From: Prochlorococcus marinus XMU1412 | GTDB lineage: Bacteria; Cyanobacteriota; Cyanobacteriia; PCC-6307; Cyanobiaceae | Direction of reading: 5' to 3' | Assembly: GCF_017696315.1 (NCBI RefSeq) | Contig: NZ_JAAORJ010000004.1 | Location: forward strand, 79,125 to 143,124 | DNA: 64,000 nt | The notes under the pieces: generated by a model | Databases searched by the model: none | Told to the model about the DNA's origin: nothing | Seen by the model: the letters and a program-made list of their open reading frames with translations, nothing else | Shown here: piece by piece, positions 56,456 through 64,000 of the stretch | How positions within the stretch are numbered: position 1 is the first letter of the stretch | Layout of the letters: every line of letters begins with the position of its first letter | Made by a program: the position numbers and the translations under genes

Positions 56456-57550
56456 TTATGTACCATTAATAAAAGAATCTATATCACGCGCACATAAATC
56501 ATATGCCGAACAAGATTTTTGATTGAAATTATAATACCAATCTACAGTTCTTTTCACAGCATTTTCAAAATTCCATTTTGATTTCCATCCTAACAAGTGA
56601 AATGATTTATCTACTTGAAGATGTAATTTATTGGCTTCATGAAGTTTTTGAGATGAGCCTTTTATAGATATCAAGCCATTCCAATGCTTATTTATTTCAT
56701 GAACTAGTTCTTCAACTGTTTTATTTGAATCTATTGCCGGTCCAAAATTAAAAGGACCAGCATATATATTTTCAGAACTATCTTTAAAGATTTTTCTTGA
56801 TTTATATAATTTCTCAGCTAAAACCAAATATCCCGCTAGTGGATCTAGAACATGTTGCCAAGGCCTAGTAGATTTTGGATTACGGATAATAATTTTTTGA
56901 TTGTTCTGAAGAGATCTTATTACATCAGGAAAAATTCTATCTTTAGCCCAATCTCCACCTCCAATTACATTTCCAGACCTTGCAGAGGCGATCATTAAAT
57001 TGCAGCCTTCTTTATCCCCAAGACAAAAACTATCTCTCCATGATGAAATAGCAATTTCACATGCAGCTTTGCTCGCACTATAGGGATCATAACCACCAAG
57101 CTCATCATTCTCTCTGTAACCATGAATCCATTCTTTATTTTTATAAACCTTATCGGTAGTTATCATTACAACTGAACAATTTTTATTCATTTTCATAAGT
57201 GAATCCAATAAATTAAGAGATCCCATTAAATTTGTAGACCAAGTATTAATTGGATTTTTATAACTTTCTCTTACCAATGGTTGAGCTGCCAAATGAAAAA
57301 CAATTTCAGGCATGATATCTGAAATACATTTTTTAAGATTATCTCTATTATTTATATCTTCAAAAAAACTTTCGCATGAAAAATTCGAACTATTGATTTC
57401 ATCAAATAAAGAAGGGTTAGGAAGGACATCCAAAGACAACCCATAAACTTTTGCCCCAAGAAGTTTTAACAATATCAACAACCAAGAGCCTTTAAAACCA
57501 GTATGTCCAGTGATAAGAACCTTTTTATTAAGCCAAAATTCCTTATTCAT
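56456..57550 (-). CDS. rfbG: CDP-glucose 4,6-dehydratase
   Basis: A 364-residue extended SDR. WLNKKVLITGHTGFKGSWL is the RfbG N terminus, with HLAAQPLVRESYKNP, ITTDKVYKN, DPYSASKAACEIAISSWR and ARSGNVIGGGDWAKDRI. It makes CDP-4-keto-6-deoxyglucose from CDP-glucose. I chose the ATG at 57550 rather than 57589 because it overlaps the rfbF stop by one base (TAATG) and matches the usual length of about 360. It is 9 bases upstream of the rfbE-like gene. Confidence 0.95.
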   Translation of the reverse strand: MNKEFWLNKKVLITGHTGFKGSWLLILLKLLGAKVYGLSLDVLPNPSLFDEINSSNFSCESFFEDINNRDNLKKCISDIMPEIVFHLAAQPLVRESYKNPINTWSTNLMGSLNLLDSLMKMNKNCSVVMITTDKVYKNKEWIHGYRENDELGGYDPYSASKAACEIAISSWRDSFCLGDKEGCNLMIASARSGNVIGGGDWAKDRIFPDVIRSLQNNQKIIIRNPKSTRPWQHVLDPLAGYLVLAEKLYKSRKIFKDSSENIYAGPFNFGPAIDSNKTVEELVHEINKHWNGLISIKGSSQKLHEANKLHLQVDKSFHLLGWKSKWNFENAVKRTVDWYYNFNQKSCSAYDLCARDIDSFINGT

Positions 57551-58320
57551 TATCTCCAAGTTTTCCATGGAGCATTTTCTTCTTCCCATCTCTTTTGTAA
57601 TGTTTTGTGGTCTCTTTGAGTATCCATTGGCTGCCAGTATCCATAATGCTTATAAGCATTGAGTTGATTGATTTCAGCTAATTTTTTAAGAGGTTTATCT
57701 TCCCACATACATTGATCTCCATTAATAAAATCAATTACAGAAGGTTCGAGGACAAAAAATCCTCCATTTATCCAACCATTATCACCAATCGGTTTTTCCT
57801 TGAATGATTTAACTAAGTTACCCTCCAATTCCAGTGCTCCATATCTCCCTGGAGGCTGAACTGCAGTTAATGTTGCGAGTTTTTTATTCTTTTCATGATG
57901 ATCTATAAGTTTCCTAATATCAATATCTCCAACCCCGTCACCATAAGTAAAGCAAAAAGATTCATCTTTTAAAAAATCTTTAATTCTTGCAAGTCTTCCA
58001 CCTGTCAATGTAAATTCTCCTGTATCTATAAGAGTGACCTTCCAATCTTCTGATTTTCTGCTATGAAAAATAACTTTTTCATTATTGATATCAAAAGTAA
58101 CATCGTTTGTATGTAAGAAATAATTGGAGAAAAATTCTTTAATAATATATCCTTTATATCCTAAGCAAATAATAAATTCCTTTATTCCGTATGAACTATA
58201 AATTTTTAAGATATGCCATAAGATAGGTTTCCCCCCTATTTCAATCATAGGCTTAGGTTTTAAATGTGTTTCTTCTGAAAATCTTGTACCTAATCCTCCT
58301 GCTAATATTACTGCTTTCAT
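57550..58320 (-). CDS. rfbF: glucose-1-phosphate cytidylyltransferase
   Basis: A 256-residue nucleotidyltransferase. ILAGGLGTRFSEETHLKPKP is the activating loop with the substrate Lys, YGDGVGDIDIRKLIDHHE the metal site and QPPGRYGALELEG, GGFFVLEPSVIDF complete the family. It makes CDP-glucose from CTP and glucose 1-phosphate, the entry to CDP-dideoxyhexoses. Length is standard (257 in Salmonella). It is followed by rfbG via TAATG. Confidence 0.97.
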   Translation of the reverse strand: MKAVILAGGLGTRFSEETHLKPKPMIEIGGKPILWHILKIYSSYGIKEFIICLGYKGYIIKEFFSNYFLHTNDVTFDINNEKVIFHSRKSEDWKVTLIDTGEFTLTGGRLARIKDFLKDESFCFTYGDGVGDIDIRKLIDHHEKNKKLATLTAVQPPGRYGALELEGNLVKSFKEKPIGDNGWINGGFFVLEPSVIDFINGDQCMWEDKPLKKLAEINQLNAYKHYGYWQPMDTQRDHKTLQKRWEEENAPWKTWR

Positions 58321-58424
58321 TATAAAAAAATATTTATTTTACAAAAAATGAACCTTATTAAATTAAAAGTAAATTATTCCAAAAAAAATATCAAGGACAT
58401 AAATCAATTCTTAATATTAAAAAT

Positions 58425-59426
58425 TCAATTTATTTTTATTTTTAACTGAGCTAAAGCTAATTTTGGACTAAATTTTGAATTATGATTTTTCTTTAAAAAT
58501 TTAATATAAATTATATAAATTAATTTAAAAACCAAGACTGGAATCATGACAACAAAAAATATTAAAATTTTATTTAGTAAGGAAACTTTTTTTGAGGTAA
58601 ATAAATACTTTTTATATATTTGATAATTAATTCTTCCATAAGCTCTTGCGGCAACCATAGATTTTATCGAATTCATAGGATTTCTTGAAATAACTTTTTG
58701 TTTAGCAAAATTAGAATAATTTTCCAATCCCCAAATAATACTGGGATATAGCAAATACCAAATTTGAAAGGATTTATCTAACCAAGTTTGAGAACCTAAT
58801 CTCATTTTTATTACAGGAGTAGAAAAATAATAAACGACTCTATTATTTTTTAATGAAGCCAAACAATCTATATGAGCAAAAAAACTTCCAATTTTAGATT
58901 TATCATAATTATCTATCCATAATTTTCTTTTAACAAGAATAGCTCCTACAAATGTTAAATAACCCCCTAGGTCAGTAAGAAATGCATCATTCTGATTCTC
59001 TAAATAAATATCTTTAATTGTTGTAGGAAGTCTTGAATACTCAATTATATTTTCATCTCTAAAACTTTGACTATTTAGTATTAAAAGATTGGGTTTTTTT
59101 AACTTCAAAAAATTTAAAATATTTCTTACCACCCCTGGAATTAGTAAATCATCGTCACCAAAAATCCAAACATATTCTCCACTTGATAATTCTATTGATC
59201 TATTAACATTTGCATCTAAAGAGTCAAAATGTTTTGAATTAAAAAGAGATATATATGGAACATTAAAATCATTCTCGTAAAGTTTTTTTATATCATCATT
59301 AATACTATTGTCAGATATTATAATGTCAAATTCAATGCCAAATTCCTTTTCATTTATTATTGAATATAAAGCTTCTTTTAATAAATAAGATTTATTGTGA
59401 GATGGTATAGCTATAGTTAATAACAC
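58425..59426 (-). CDS. GT2 family glycosyltransferase (abequosyltransferase-like)
   Basis: A 333-residue GT-A enzyme. LTIAIPSHNKSYLLKEALY, IIISDNSINDD, NVNRSIELSSGEYVWIFGDDD and LLIPGVVRNILNFL are in family order. The SGEYVWIFGDDD form is like the transferases that add 3,6-dideoxyhexoses in Salmonella O-antigens (RfbV). As it precedes rfbF-rfbG-rfbE it may use their product, but this is positional inference. C-terminal residues about 270-320 contain a hydrophobic segment that may anchor it. Confidence 0.85.
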   Translation of the reverse strand: MLLTIAIPSHNKSYLLKEALYSIINEKEFGIEFDIIISDNSINDDIKKLYENDFNVPYISLFNSKHFDSLDANVNRSIELSSGEYVWIFGDDDLLIPGVVRNILNFLKLKKPNLLILNSQSFRDENIIEYSRLPTTIKDIYLENQNDAFLTDLGGYLTFVGAILVKRKLWIDNYDKSKIGSFFAHIDCLASLKNNRVVYYFSTPVIKMRLGSQTWLDKSFQIWYLLYPSIIWGLENYSNFAKQKVISRNPMNSIKSMVAARAYGRINYQIYKKYLFTSKKVSLLNKILIFFVVMIPVLVFKLIYIIYIKFLKKNHNSKFSPKLALAQLKIKIN

Positions 59427-59431
59427 AATTT

Positions 59432-60604
59432 TTAAATTAGTATAGTTTTATATAAATTTTCATATTTGTCTAAAGCTAATTTCATATCATATTCTTTTTT
59501 AGCTATTTTTATAGATGTTCTTGATCTTCTTGGGTCATTTATTTTTTCAAATAATTTTTTTGCTTCTATTTTTTTAATTTTATGTACTAAAAAATCTCTA
59601 CGAATAATTTCAACAGAATCATAATTTTTAGCTAATCTTTGTGTTACATTTAATCCTTCAAGGCTTAAAACAAATAATCCGGAGGCCAAATATTCTCCAA
59701 TTTTTGTTGGAGAACTCATACTCAGCCATTTACCTTGAGCAATAAAAACCAATCCACAATCATATCTATTTAATTCTTTGGGTATCTTTTCATTTGGTAT
59801 TTCTTTTATAGAAATATTTTCTAAAGGAAAATTTATGTTAGAGCAAATTTTTTCAATTACTTTATGCTCTCCTTTATTTATGAAGTCTAACTTACAATTA
59901 AATCCAAGTTCTTTTAATTGATTTATAAACATAAGCGCCTCACAAGGAAGATATGGATATGAAACACCTCCAAGAAAAACAAATTTTATTTCTTTGTTTT
60001 TCTTATATTTAAATGCCTTATAATTATTTAAATTAGTTGATGTAGGAATAATTTTATATAATATTTTCTTCTTATAATTACCTTCTAAATACTTGGCACC
60101 AGACTTATCTAAAACTACTACTCCGGCTGCTCTTTTAATTAGATAATCCTCCAAAATTCTAAAAATACCATGCAATAATGAATTTTTTTTTATCGCCTTT
60201 GTTTCAACCCATTGTCCAGAGAATGATCGCATATCATAAATAAATTTTTTATTTACGAAAGAAAAAAAATAAATCAAAGAAGATAGAATCGTTCTACAGT
60301 GGACTAAATCAATATTATTATTCCTACATATATGATTTACTAAAAAGGCTCCTTTGATTATTCTCAATAAGTTTTGAAACTTTCCTTTTTGAAAACTGAG
60401 TCTATACCATTTTAGATTTTTTTTATTTAAAAGATATTCAAGTCTTTCAAATTCATTTATATTTTTATTAATCTTTTCATAACTAAGAATATTAAATCTA
60501 AAACCTCTTTCAGACAGCCCAAGCAAATAAGGCAAAATTTGACTTTTACCTAAAGGATCCAGTAAGCCGTCATAACTAACAAAAAGAACATTTTTTTTTA
60601 CCAT
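59432..60604 (-). CDS. GT4-like glycosyltransferase
   Basis: A 390-residue GT-B protein. LFVSYDGLLDPLGKSQILPY is the N-terminal start, HCRTILSSLIYFF and FIYDMRSFSGQW lie in the acceptor half, and FVFLGGVSYPY starts the donor domain. SMSSPTKIGEYLASGLFVL carries the family's E-containing donor loop, in a weaker form than the E-x7-E motif. Position between asnB and GT2 genes, with two- to five-base gaps, marks it as part of the repeat-building operon. Specificity is unknown. Confidence 0.85.
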   Translation of the reverse strand: MVKKNVLFVSYDGLLDPLGKSQILPYLLGLSERGFRFNILSYEKINKNINEFERLEYLLNKKNLKWYRLSFQKGKFQNLLRIIKGAFLVNHICRNNNIDLVHCRTILSSLIYFFSFVNKKFIYDMRSFSGQWVETKAIKKNSLLHGIFRILEDYLIKRAAGVVVLDKSGAKYLEGNYKKKILYKIIPTSTNLNNYKAFKYKKNKEIKFVFLGGVSYPYLPCEALMFINQLKELGFNCKLDFINKGEHKVIEKICSNINFPLENISIKEIPNEKIPKELNRYDCGLVFIAQGKWLSMSSPTKIGEYLASGLFVLSLEGLNVTQRLAKNYDSVEIIRRDFLVHKIKKIEAKKLFEKINDPRRSRTSIKIAKKEYDMKLALDKYENLYKTILI

Positions 60605-60606
60605 AT

Positions 60607-62604
60607 CTAATTAAGTAAATTTTTTGAAGATCTATAATTATTCAACCAAGATTGCCACATTAATATTGGCCAAAGTTTACCACTATTTTGAAAATTACAA
60701 GATAAATGATCATCCCAAATTTTCTTAATAGGTTCATATTTTAAAAAATTTGTATTCTCAATATTATCCTTAGAAAGTAATTCATTAGCCCAATCCTTAA
60801 GAGGTCCTCTTAACCATGAATCAATAGGTACGCCAAATCCAGTTTTAGGCCTTTCTATAAGTTCTCTTGGTATATATTTAAACAAAATCTCTCTTAATAT
60901 AACTTTATTTGAATTGTTAAATCTATTAGATTTAATTTTTAAATTTTTATCTAATCTCCAGGCCAACTCAATAACTTTATGATCCAAAAAAGGAGCCCTT
61001 GTTTCCAAACTTGTCGACATTGCTGCTCTATCTAACTTGGTCAAAATATCATTAGGTAAATAGTCTAAAGAATCATAATACATCATTCTTGAAACTAGAT
61101 CATTAGATATACATTCAGGCAAATCTAATTTTATATAATTAGGTATTTCTAATAAATCTTCGTTAGTTAAATCCTTATTAAATAAAAACGTTAAATCTTT
61201 CCATTGAGAAATTAAAGAAAAATAAAATTCGTCTTCATTTTTTATATATTTCAATCGCTCAGAAAATTTTCCAACTTTTGTCCCAAATTGATTAATTCCT
61301 ACAATATCTGAAAATTTATTTAAAACTTGATAAGGTATTCTTAATCCAATAGAACCAATTTTATTTCTTATCTGGAAAGGAATAAAATCTATTTTTTTCC
61401 ATATATTTTCTGCCATAATATATCTATTATAACCTCCAAAAAGTTCATCTCCTCCATCTCCACTTAGTGCAACTTTTAAACCACTATTTCTTGCTTCTCT
61501 GCATATAAGATGGGTAGGAATTTGGGATGAATCTGCGAAAGGTTCTGAATAAATCTGATTCAATTTTGGAATTATTTCTTGTGTATCTTTAGAAGTTAAA
61601 TAAAATTCAGAATGATCTGTTCCCAAATGTTTTGCAATTTTTTTTGAAAAAGGGGCTTCATTAAATTGTTTATCCTCAAAGCCTATCGTAAAAGTTTTTA
61701 TTTTCGTATTAGATTCACTTTGCAATAAAGCAGTAATAAGAGAAGAATCAATACCTCCCGAAAGAAATGTACCAAGAGGGACATCTGCAATACTTTGCTT
61801 TTTTATTGCATCTTTTAAGATATATTCGGTTGCTGATATTGCGCATTCTTTATCTATAATTGGATCATTAAGAGATTTTTCTATACTAGATTTTAAATTC
61901 CACCAAGGTTTGCTTTCAGGTAAATTTTTAGATTTTGGATTTTTTAAAGTAAATATATGACCAGGTAGTAATTGATGAATTCCTTTAAAAATTGTAGAAG
62001 GAGCAGAAATTGCTTGATAATTTAAAAGTTGAAATAATGCGTTCGGATTAATATTATTATCAAATAATCTCCAACTTGTAATAGCTGACAATTCTGATCC
62101 GAATAAAAAAGTATGTGATCCATCATCTCCACTCAAACCATAATAGAGTGGCTTTTCACCCATCCTATCTCTTGCTAATTTTAAGCATTTTTCATTTCTA
62201 TCCCAAAGCGCCAATGCAAACATTCCAGTACATTTTAAAAGTGCTTTTTCAATTCCAAAATATGAAATCAACTCCAATAATATTTCCGTATCGGAATGCC
62301 CCCTCCACTTAATTAAATTATTGATCTTTTCAAGTTCTTTTCTTAAATCAAAATTATTATAAATCTCACCGTTAAATGAAATAACATATCTTTCGTTATG
62401 ACTAATCATTGGTTGAATACCTGCTGTGGATAAATCTAAAATTGATAACCTTTTATGTGTTAAATAAAAATTTACGTTTTGATCACTCCAAAAACCCTCA
62501 TTATCAGGGCCTCTATGATTTAGACAAGAGGCCATTTTTTTAATATCTTCTTCCAACTGAATATTTTCACAACCATTTGACCATAATCCTGCAATTCCGC
62601 ACAT
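60607..62604 (-). CDS. asnB: asparagine synthase-like glutamine amidotransferase
   Basis: A 665-residue AsnB-family protein. Cys2 (MCGIAGLWSNG) is the glutaminase nucleophile; CLNHRGPDNEGFW and FNGEIYNNFDL follow. The synthetase half has GTFLSGGIDSSLITALLQ and ALSGDGGDELFGGY, and a long C-terminal extension (LETRAPFLDHKVIELAW, KTGFGVPIDSWLRG) typical of the polysaccharide-locus AsnB type. It could make free asparagine or amidate a sugar. It is two bases from neighbours on both sides. Confidence 0.92.
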   Translation of the reverse strand: MCGIAGLWSNGCENIQLEEDIKKMASCLNHRGPDNEGFWSDQNVNFYLTHKRLSILDLSTAGIQPMISHNERYVISFNGEIYNNFDLRKELEKINNLIKWRGHSDTEILLELISYFGIEKALLKCTGMFALALWDRNEKCLKLARDRMGEKPLYYGLSGDDGSHTFLFGSELSAITSWRLFDNNINPNALFQLLNYQAISAPSTIFKGIHQLLPGHIFTLKNPKSKNLPESKPWWNLKSSIEKSLNDPIIDKECAISATEYILKDAIKKQSIADVPLGTFLSGGIDSSLITALLQSESNTKIKTFTIGFEDKQFNEAPFSKKIAKHLGTDHSEFYLTSKDTQEIIPKLNQIYSEPFADSSQIPTHLICREARNSGLKVALSGDGGDELFGGYNRYIMAENIWKKIDFIPFQIRNKIGSIGLRIPYQVLNKFSDIVGINQFGTKVGKFSERLKYIKNEDEFYFSLISQWKDLTFLFNKDLTNEDLLEIPNYIKLDLPECISNDLVSRMMYYDSLDYLPNDILTKLDRAAMSTSLETRAPFLDHKVIELAWRLDKNLKIKSNRFNNSNKVILREILFKYIPRELIERPKTGFGVPIDSWLRGPLKDWANELLSKDNIENTNFLKYEPIKKIWDDHLSCNFQNSGKLWPILMWQSWLNNYRSSKNLLN

Positions 62605-62606
62605 AT

Positions 62607-63569
62607 TTATTTCTTTACTGCTCTAATTACTGTAGTAGCGCCTCCATTGTAATTGACAACCCCTCCAAAAGTAATCTCACATCCTCCTTTTTTAAACATT
62701 TTTACCACATTTTCTAACTTTTGAGGATTATCAAACTCAGGAGAGAAGGCATCAAAAGTATCCATTATTGCCCATCTTTTTCTTTCAAGTTTATTTAAGT
62801 TATTTGGAAATCCTCTTATATCAGTAATAGGTATAAATCTAATTAAAAAATCAATCTTGAGAAATAAAAATAAATCAAATAGAAATAAGGAAATATTTAT
62901 AGTTTTAGAAATCAAAAAAAGCAATATTTTTTTAGGGATTCTTTTTGTTATTGGACGCAATAAATATTTTGAATGAATTCTAGTAATAAATCCTTTACTT
63001 GGATAAAAGTCAACAACTACTTCACCATCTTTTTTTAATTTTTTTACTAAAGATAGTACAGATTTTTCAAATGAAGGAGTATGTTGCAAGACTCCAAAAC
63101 AAAAAATCTTATCAAAAGTTTCATCTTTAAAGGGCATTTCATAAATAGAAGCTTGAACCAAATTAAGTCTTGAACGATTACTATAGTTATTTCTCATATT
63201 AGCCTCTACGGCAGAAGAGTAATCAAGACTGTAGAGACTTTCTTCTGTAGATTTTAAAAATACTTCTGTAAATCTACCTGCCCCACAACCAACTTCAAGG
63301 ATATTTTTTCCTTTTAGTTGATCTTTATCCCAATTAGTTGCAGCCCAAAATCTTCTATTAGACAACTCAGAATTAGAAAAACTATCTAGTTGAGTTCTAT
63401 CAAATTTATTCCATTGAAATCCAAAACTGTTTGTATAGTTATCAGGTGAACAAAATCTTGGAATATTATTTTTTATAAAAAAAACATTTCCTGACTTTGT
63501 AGAATATTTTTTACCATCAAATAATAAATCGTCACCAGTATATGGGCAAACATATTTAACGCTATTCAT
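62607..63569 (-). CDS. SAM-dependent methyltransferase with Trm112-like N-terminal segment
   Basis: A 320-residue protein. The first 40 residues (YVCPYTGDDLLFDGKKYSTK, then FFIKNNIPRFC) resemble a Trm112-like zinc-binding module, though with fewer cysteines than usual. The class I methyltransferase core has ILEVGCGAGRFTEVF (motif I), FDKIFCFGVLQHTP (motif IV) and KLKKDGEVVVDFYPSKG. This layout is common for methyltransferases in O-antigen clusters, acting on sugars or lipid carriers. The target is unknown. Confidence 0.88.
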   Translation of the reverse strand: MNSVKYVCPYTGDDLLFDGKKYSTKSGNVFFIKNNIPRFCSPDNYTNSFGFQWNKFDRTQLDSFSNSELSNRRFWAATNWDKDQLKGKNILEVGCGAGRFTEVFLKSTEESLYSLDYSSAVEANMRNNYSNRSRLNLVQASIYEMPFKDETFDKIFCFGVLQHTPSFEKSVLSLVKKLKKDGEVVVDFYPSKGFITRIHSKYLLRPITKRIPKKILLFLISKTINISLFLFDLFLFLKIDFLIRFIPITDIRGFPNNLNKLERKRWAIMDTFDAFSPEFDNPQKLENVVKMFKKGGCEITFGGVVNYNGGATTVIRAVKK

Positions 63570-63693
63570 AGGTTAAAATTTGATAAATTTAAATTCCAAT
63601 TAATTAACTTATAATACACATCCCAAAGTAGTTATAAAAAAATTTTAATCAATTTATAATAAAATCATTTAAATTTTTTTATTTTTAATTTTA

Positions 63694-64000
63694 CTAAATA
63701 TTCCATATTTCACCAACCAAATTATAGTAATTCTTTATCTTAGTAAATAAATTATTTATATCCTTAATTTCTAAATTATCCTCATACAAAATTTTATTTA
63801 AAATAATTGTAATCCACTTTACCCTATATAAATCTATATAAAAATGAAGTACTTCATTTGAAATTTCCATAGAAAAGCCATCTGCAAGAGAATGTATTAT
63901 AAAAAAAGCTTCCTTTATGTTTAGTGTTTGTTCAGGTTGTATAACTAGATCAACAAACAATTTGTAAGGATCATCCCAACCCGAATATTCAAAATCATAA
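63694..64000 (-). CDS. C-terminal part of a choline-kinase/APH-like protein (runs off window)
   Basis: The reverse strand stays open from the TAG at 63694-63696 to the right edge. The first visible residues, YDFEYSGWDDPYKLFVD, contain the DFE magnesium motif and SGWDDP of choline kinase/aminoglycoside phosphotransferase-like (APH) proteins, followed by helical segments and ending VGEIWNI. The upstream kinase core lies outside the window. A role in adding or preparing a sugar or phosphocholine-type substituent is possible in this island but is not shown. Confidence 0.7.
   Translation of the reverse strand, partial: YDFEYSGWDDPYKLFVDLVIQPEQTLNIKEAFFIIHSLADGFSMEISNEVLHFYIDLYRVKWITIILNKILYEDNLEIKDINNLFTKIKNYYNLVGEIWNI

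Overview
The window looks like a chromosomal segment of a high-light-adapted Prochlorococcus. It is very AT-rich and gene-dense with short spacers. It carries a Prochlorococcus-type Pcb chlorophyll-binding antenna gene next to flavodoxin, several short proteins of families found mainly in cyanobacteria (DUF1824, DUF3386, DUF2808, Ycf46), and a large surface-glycan island beginning beside a tRNA-Arg. The strain cannot be named from sequence alone.

Region 1 (1-13.4 kb) is mixed core and flexible genome. It holds the 5' end of glyQ, a DUF1824 gene, a MIF-type tautomerase with a previously uncalled 57-residue ORF just upstream, a methyltransferase, a DUF3386 gene, an iron-stress-like isiB-pcb pair, a PRXL2-type thioredoxin-fold protein, a SemiSWEET transporter and an AEC-type transporter whose usual start codon is missing. 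A lipid-linked-sugar glycosyltransferase (GT39), a GT4 enzyme, a DMT exporter, sppA, aroH and a secreted DUF2808 protein follow.

Region 2 (13.4-25 kb) is core housekeeping: rpmH-rnpA-PH protein-yidC-ycf46, then serS, rseP, rpsN, pnp, cysQ and rsmI.

Region 3 (25-64 kb) is a cell-surface polysaccharide island. It opens with two polymerase/ligase-like membrane proteins flanking tRNA-Arg(UCU). A plus-strand block (27.2-43.6 kb) makes and uses GDP-deoxysugars: GDP-fucose synthase, a WcaJ-type initiating transferase, gmd, colC- and colD-like genes for GDP-L-colitose, a chain of tightly overlapping glycosyltransferases including GT11 and GT10 fucosyltransferase families, an ABC flippase-like exporter and an asparagine-synthase-like amidotransferase. 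manC, which supplies GDP-mannose, follows on the other strand. galE, UDP-xylose synthase and an animal-type UDP-glucose dehydrogenase form a UDP-sugar supply block (45-49 kb). A minus-strand block (49-64 kb) encodes a second assembly line: a WbpM/WbpL/WbpV set for a UDP-6-deoxy-HexNAc and its lipid-linked initiation, rfbF-rfbG-rfbE for CDP-deoxyhexoses, further glycosyltransferases, a second amidotransferase, a methyltransferase and a truncated kinase-like gene at the edge.

The most interesting proposal is that the island encodes two glycans with different initiating enzymes, one decorated with L-fucose and/or L-colitose and the other with a CDP-derived deoxyhexose. No integrase, transposase, CRISPR array or rRNA gene was seen. 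No gene-free stretch exceeds about 250 bases.
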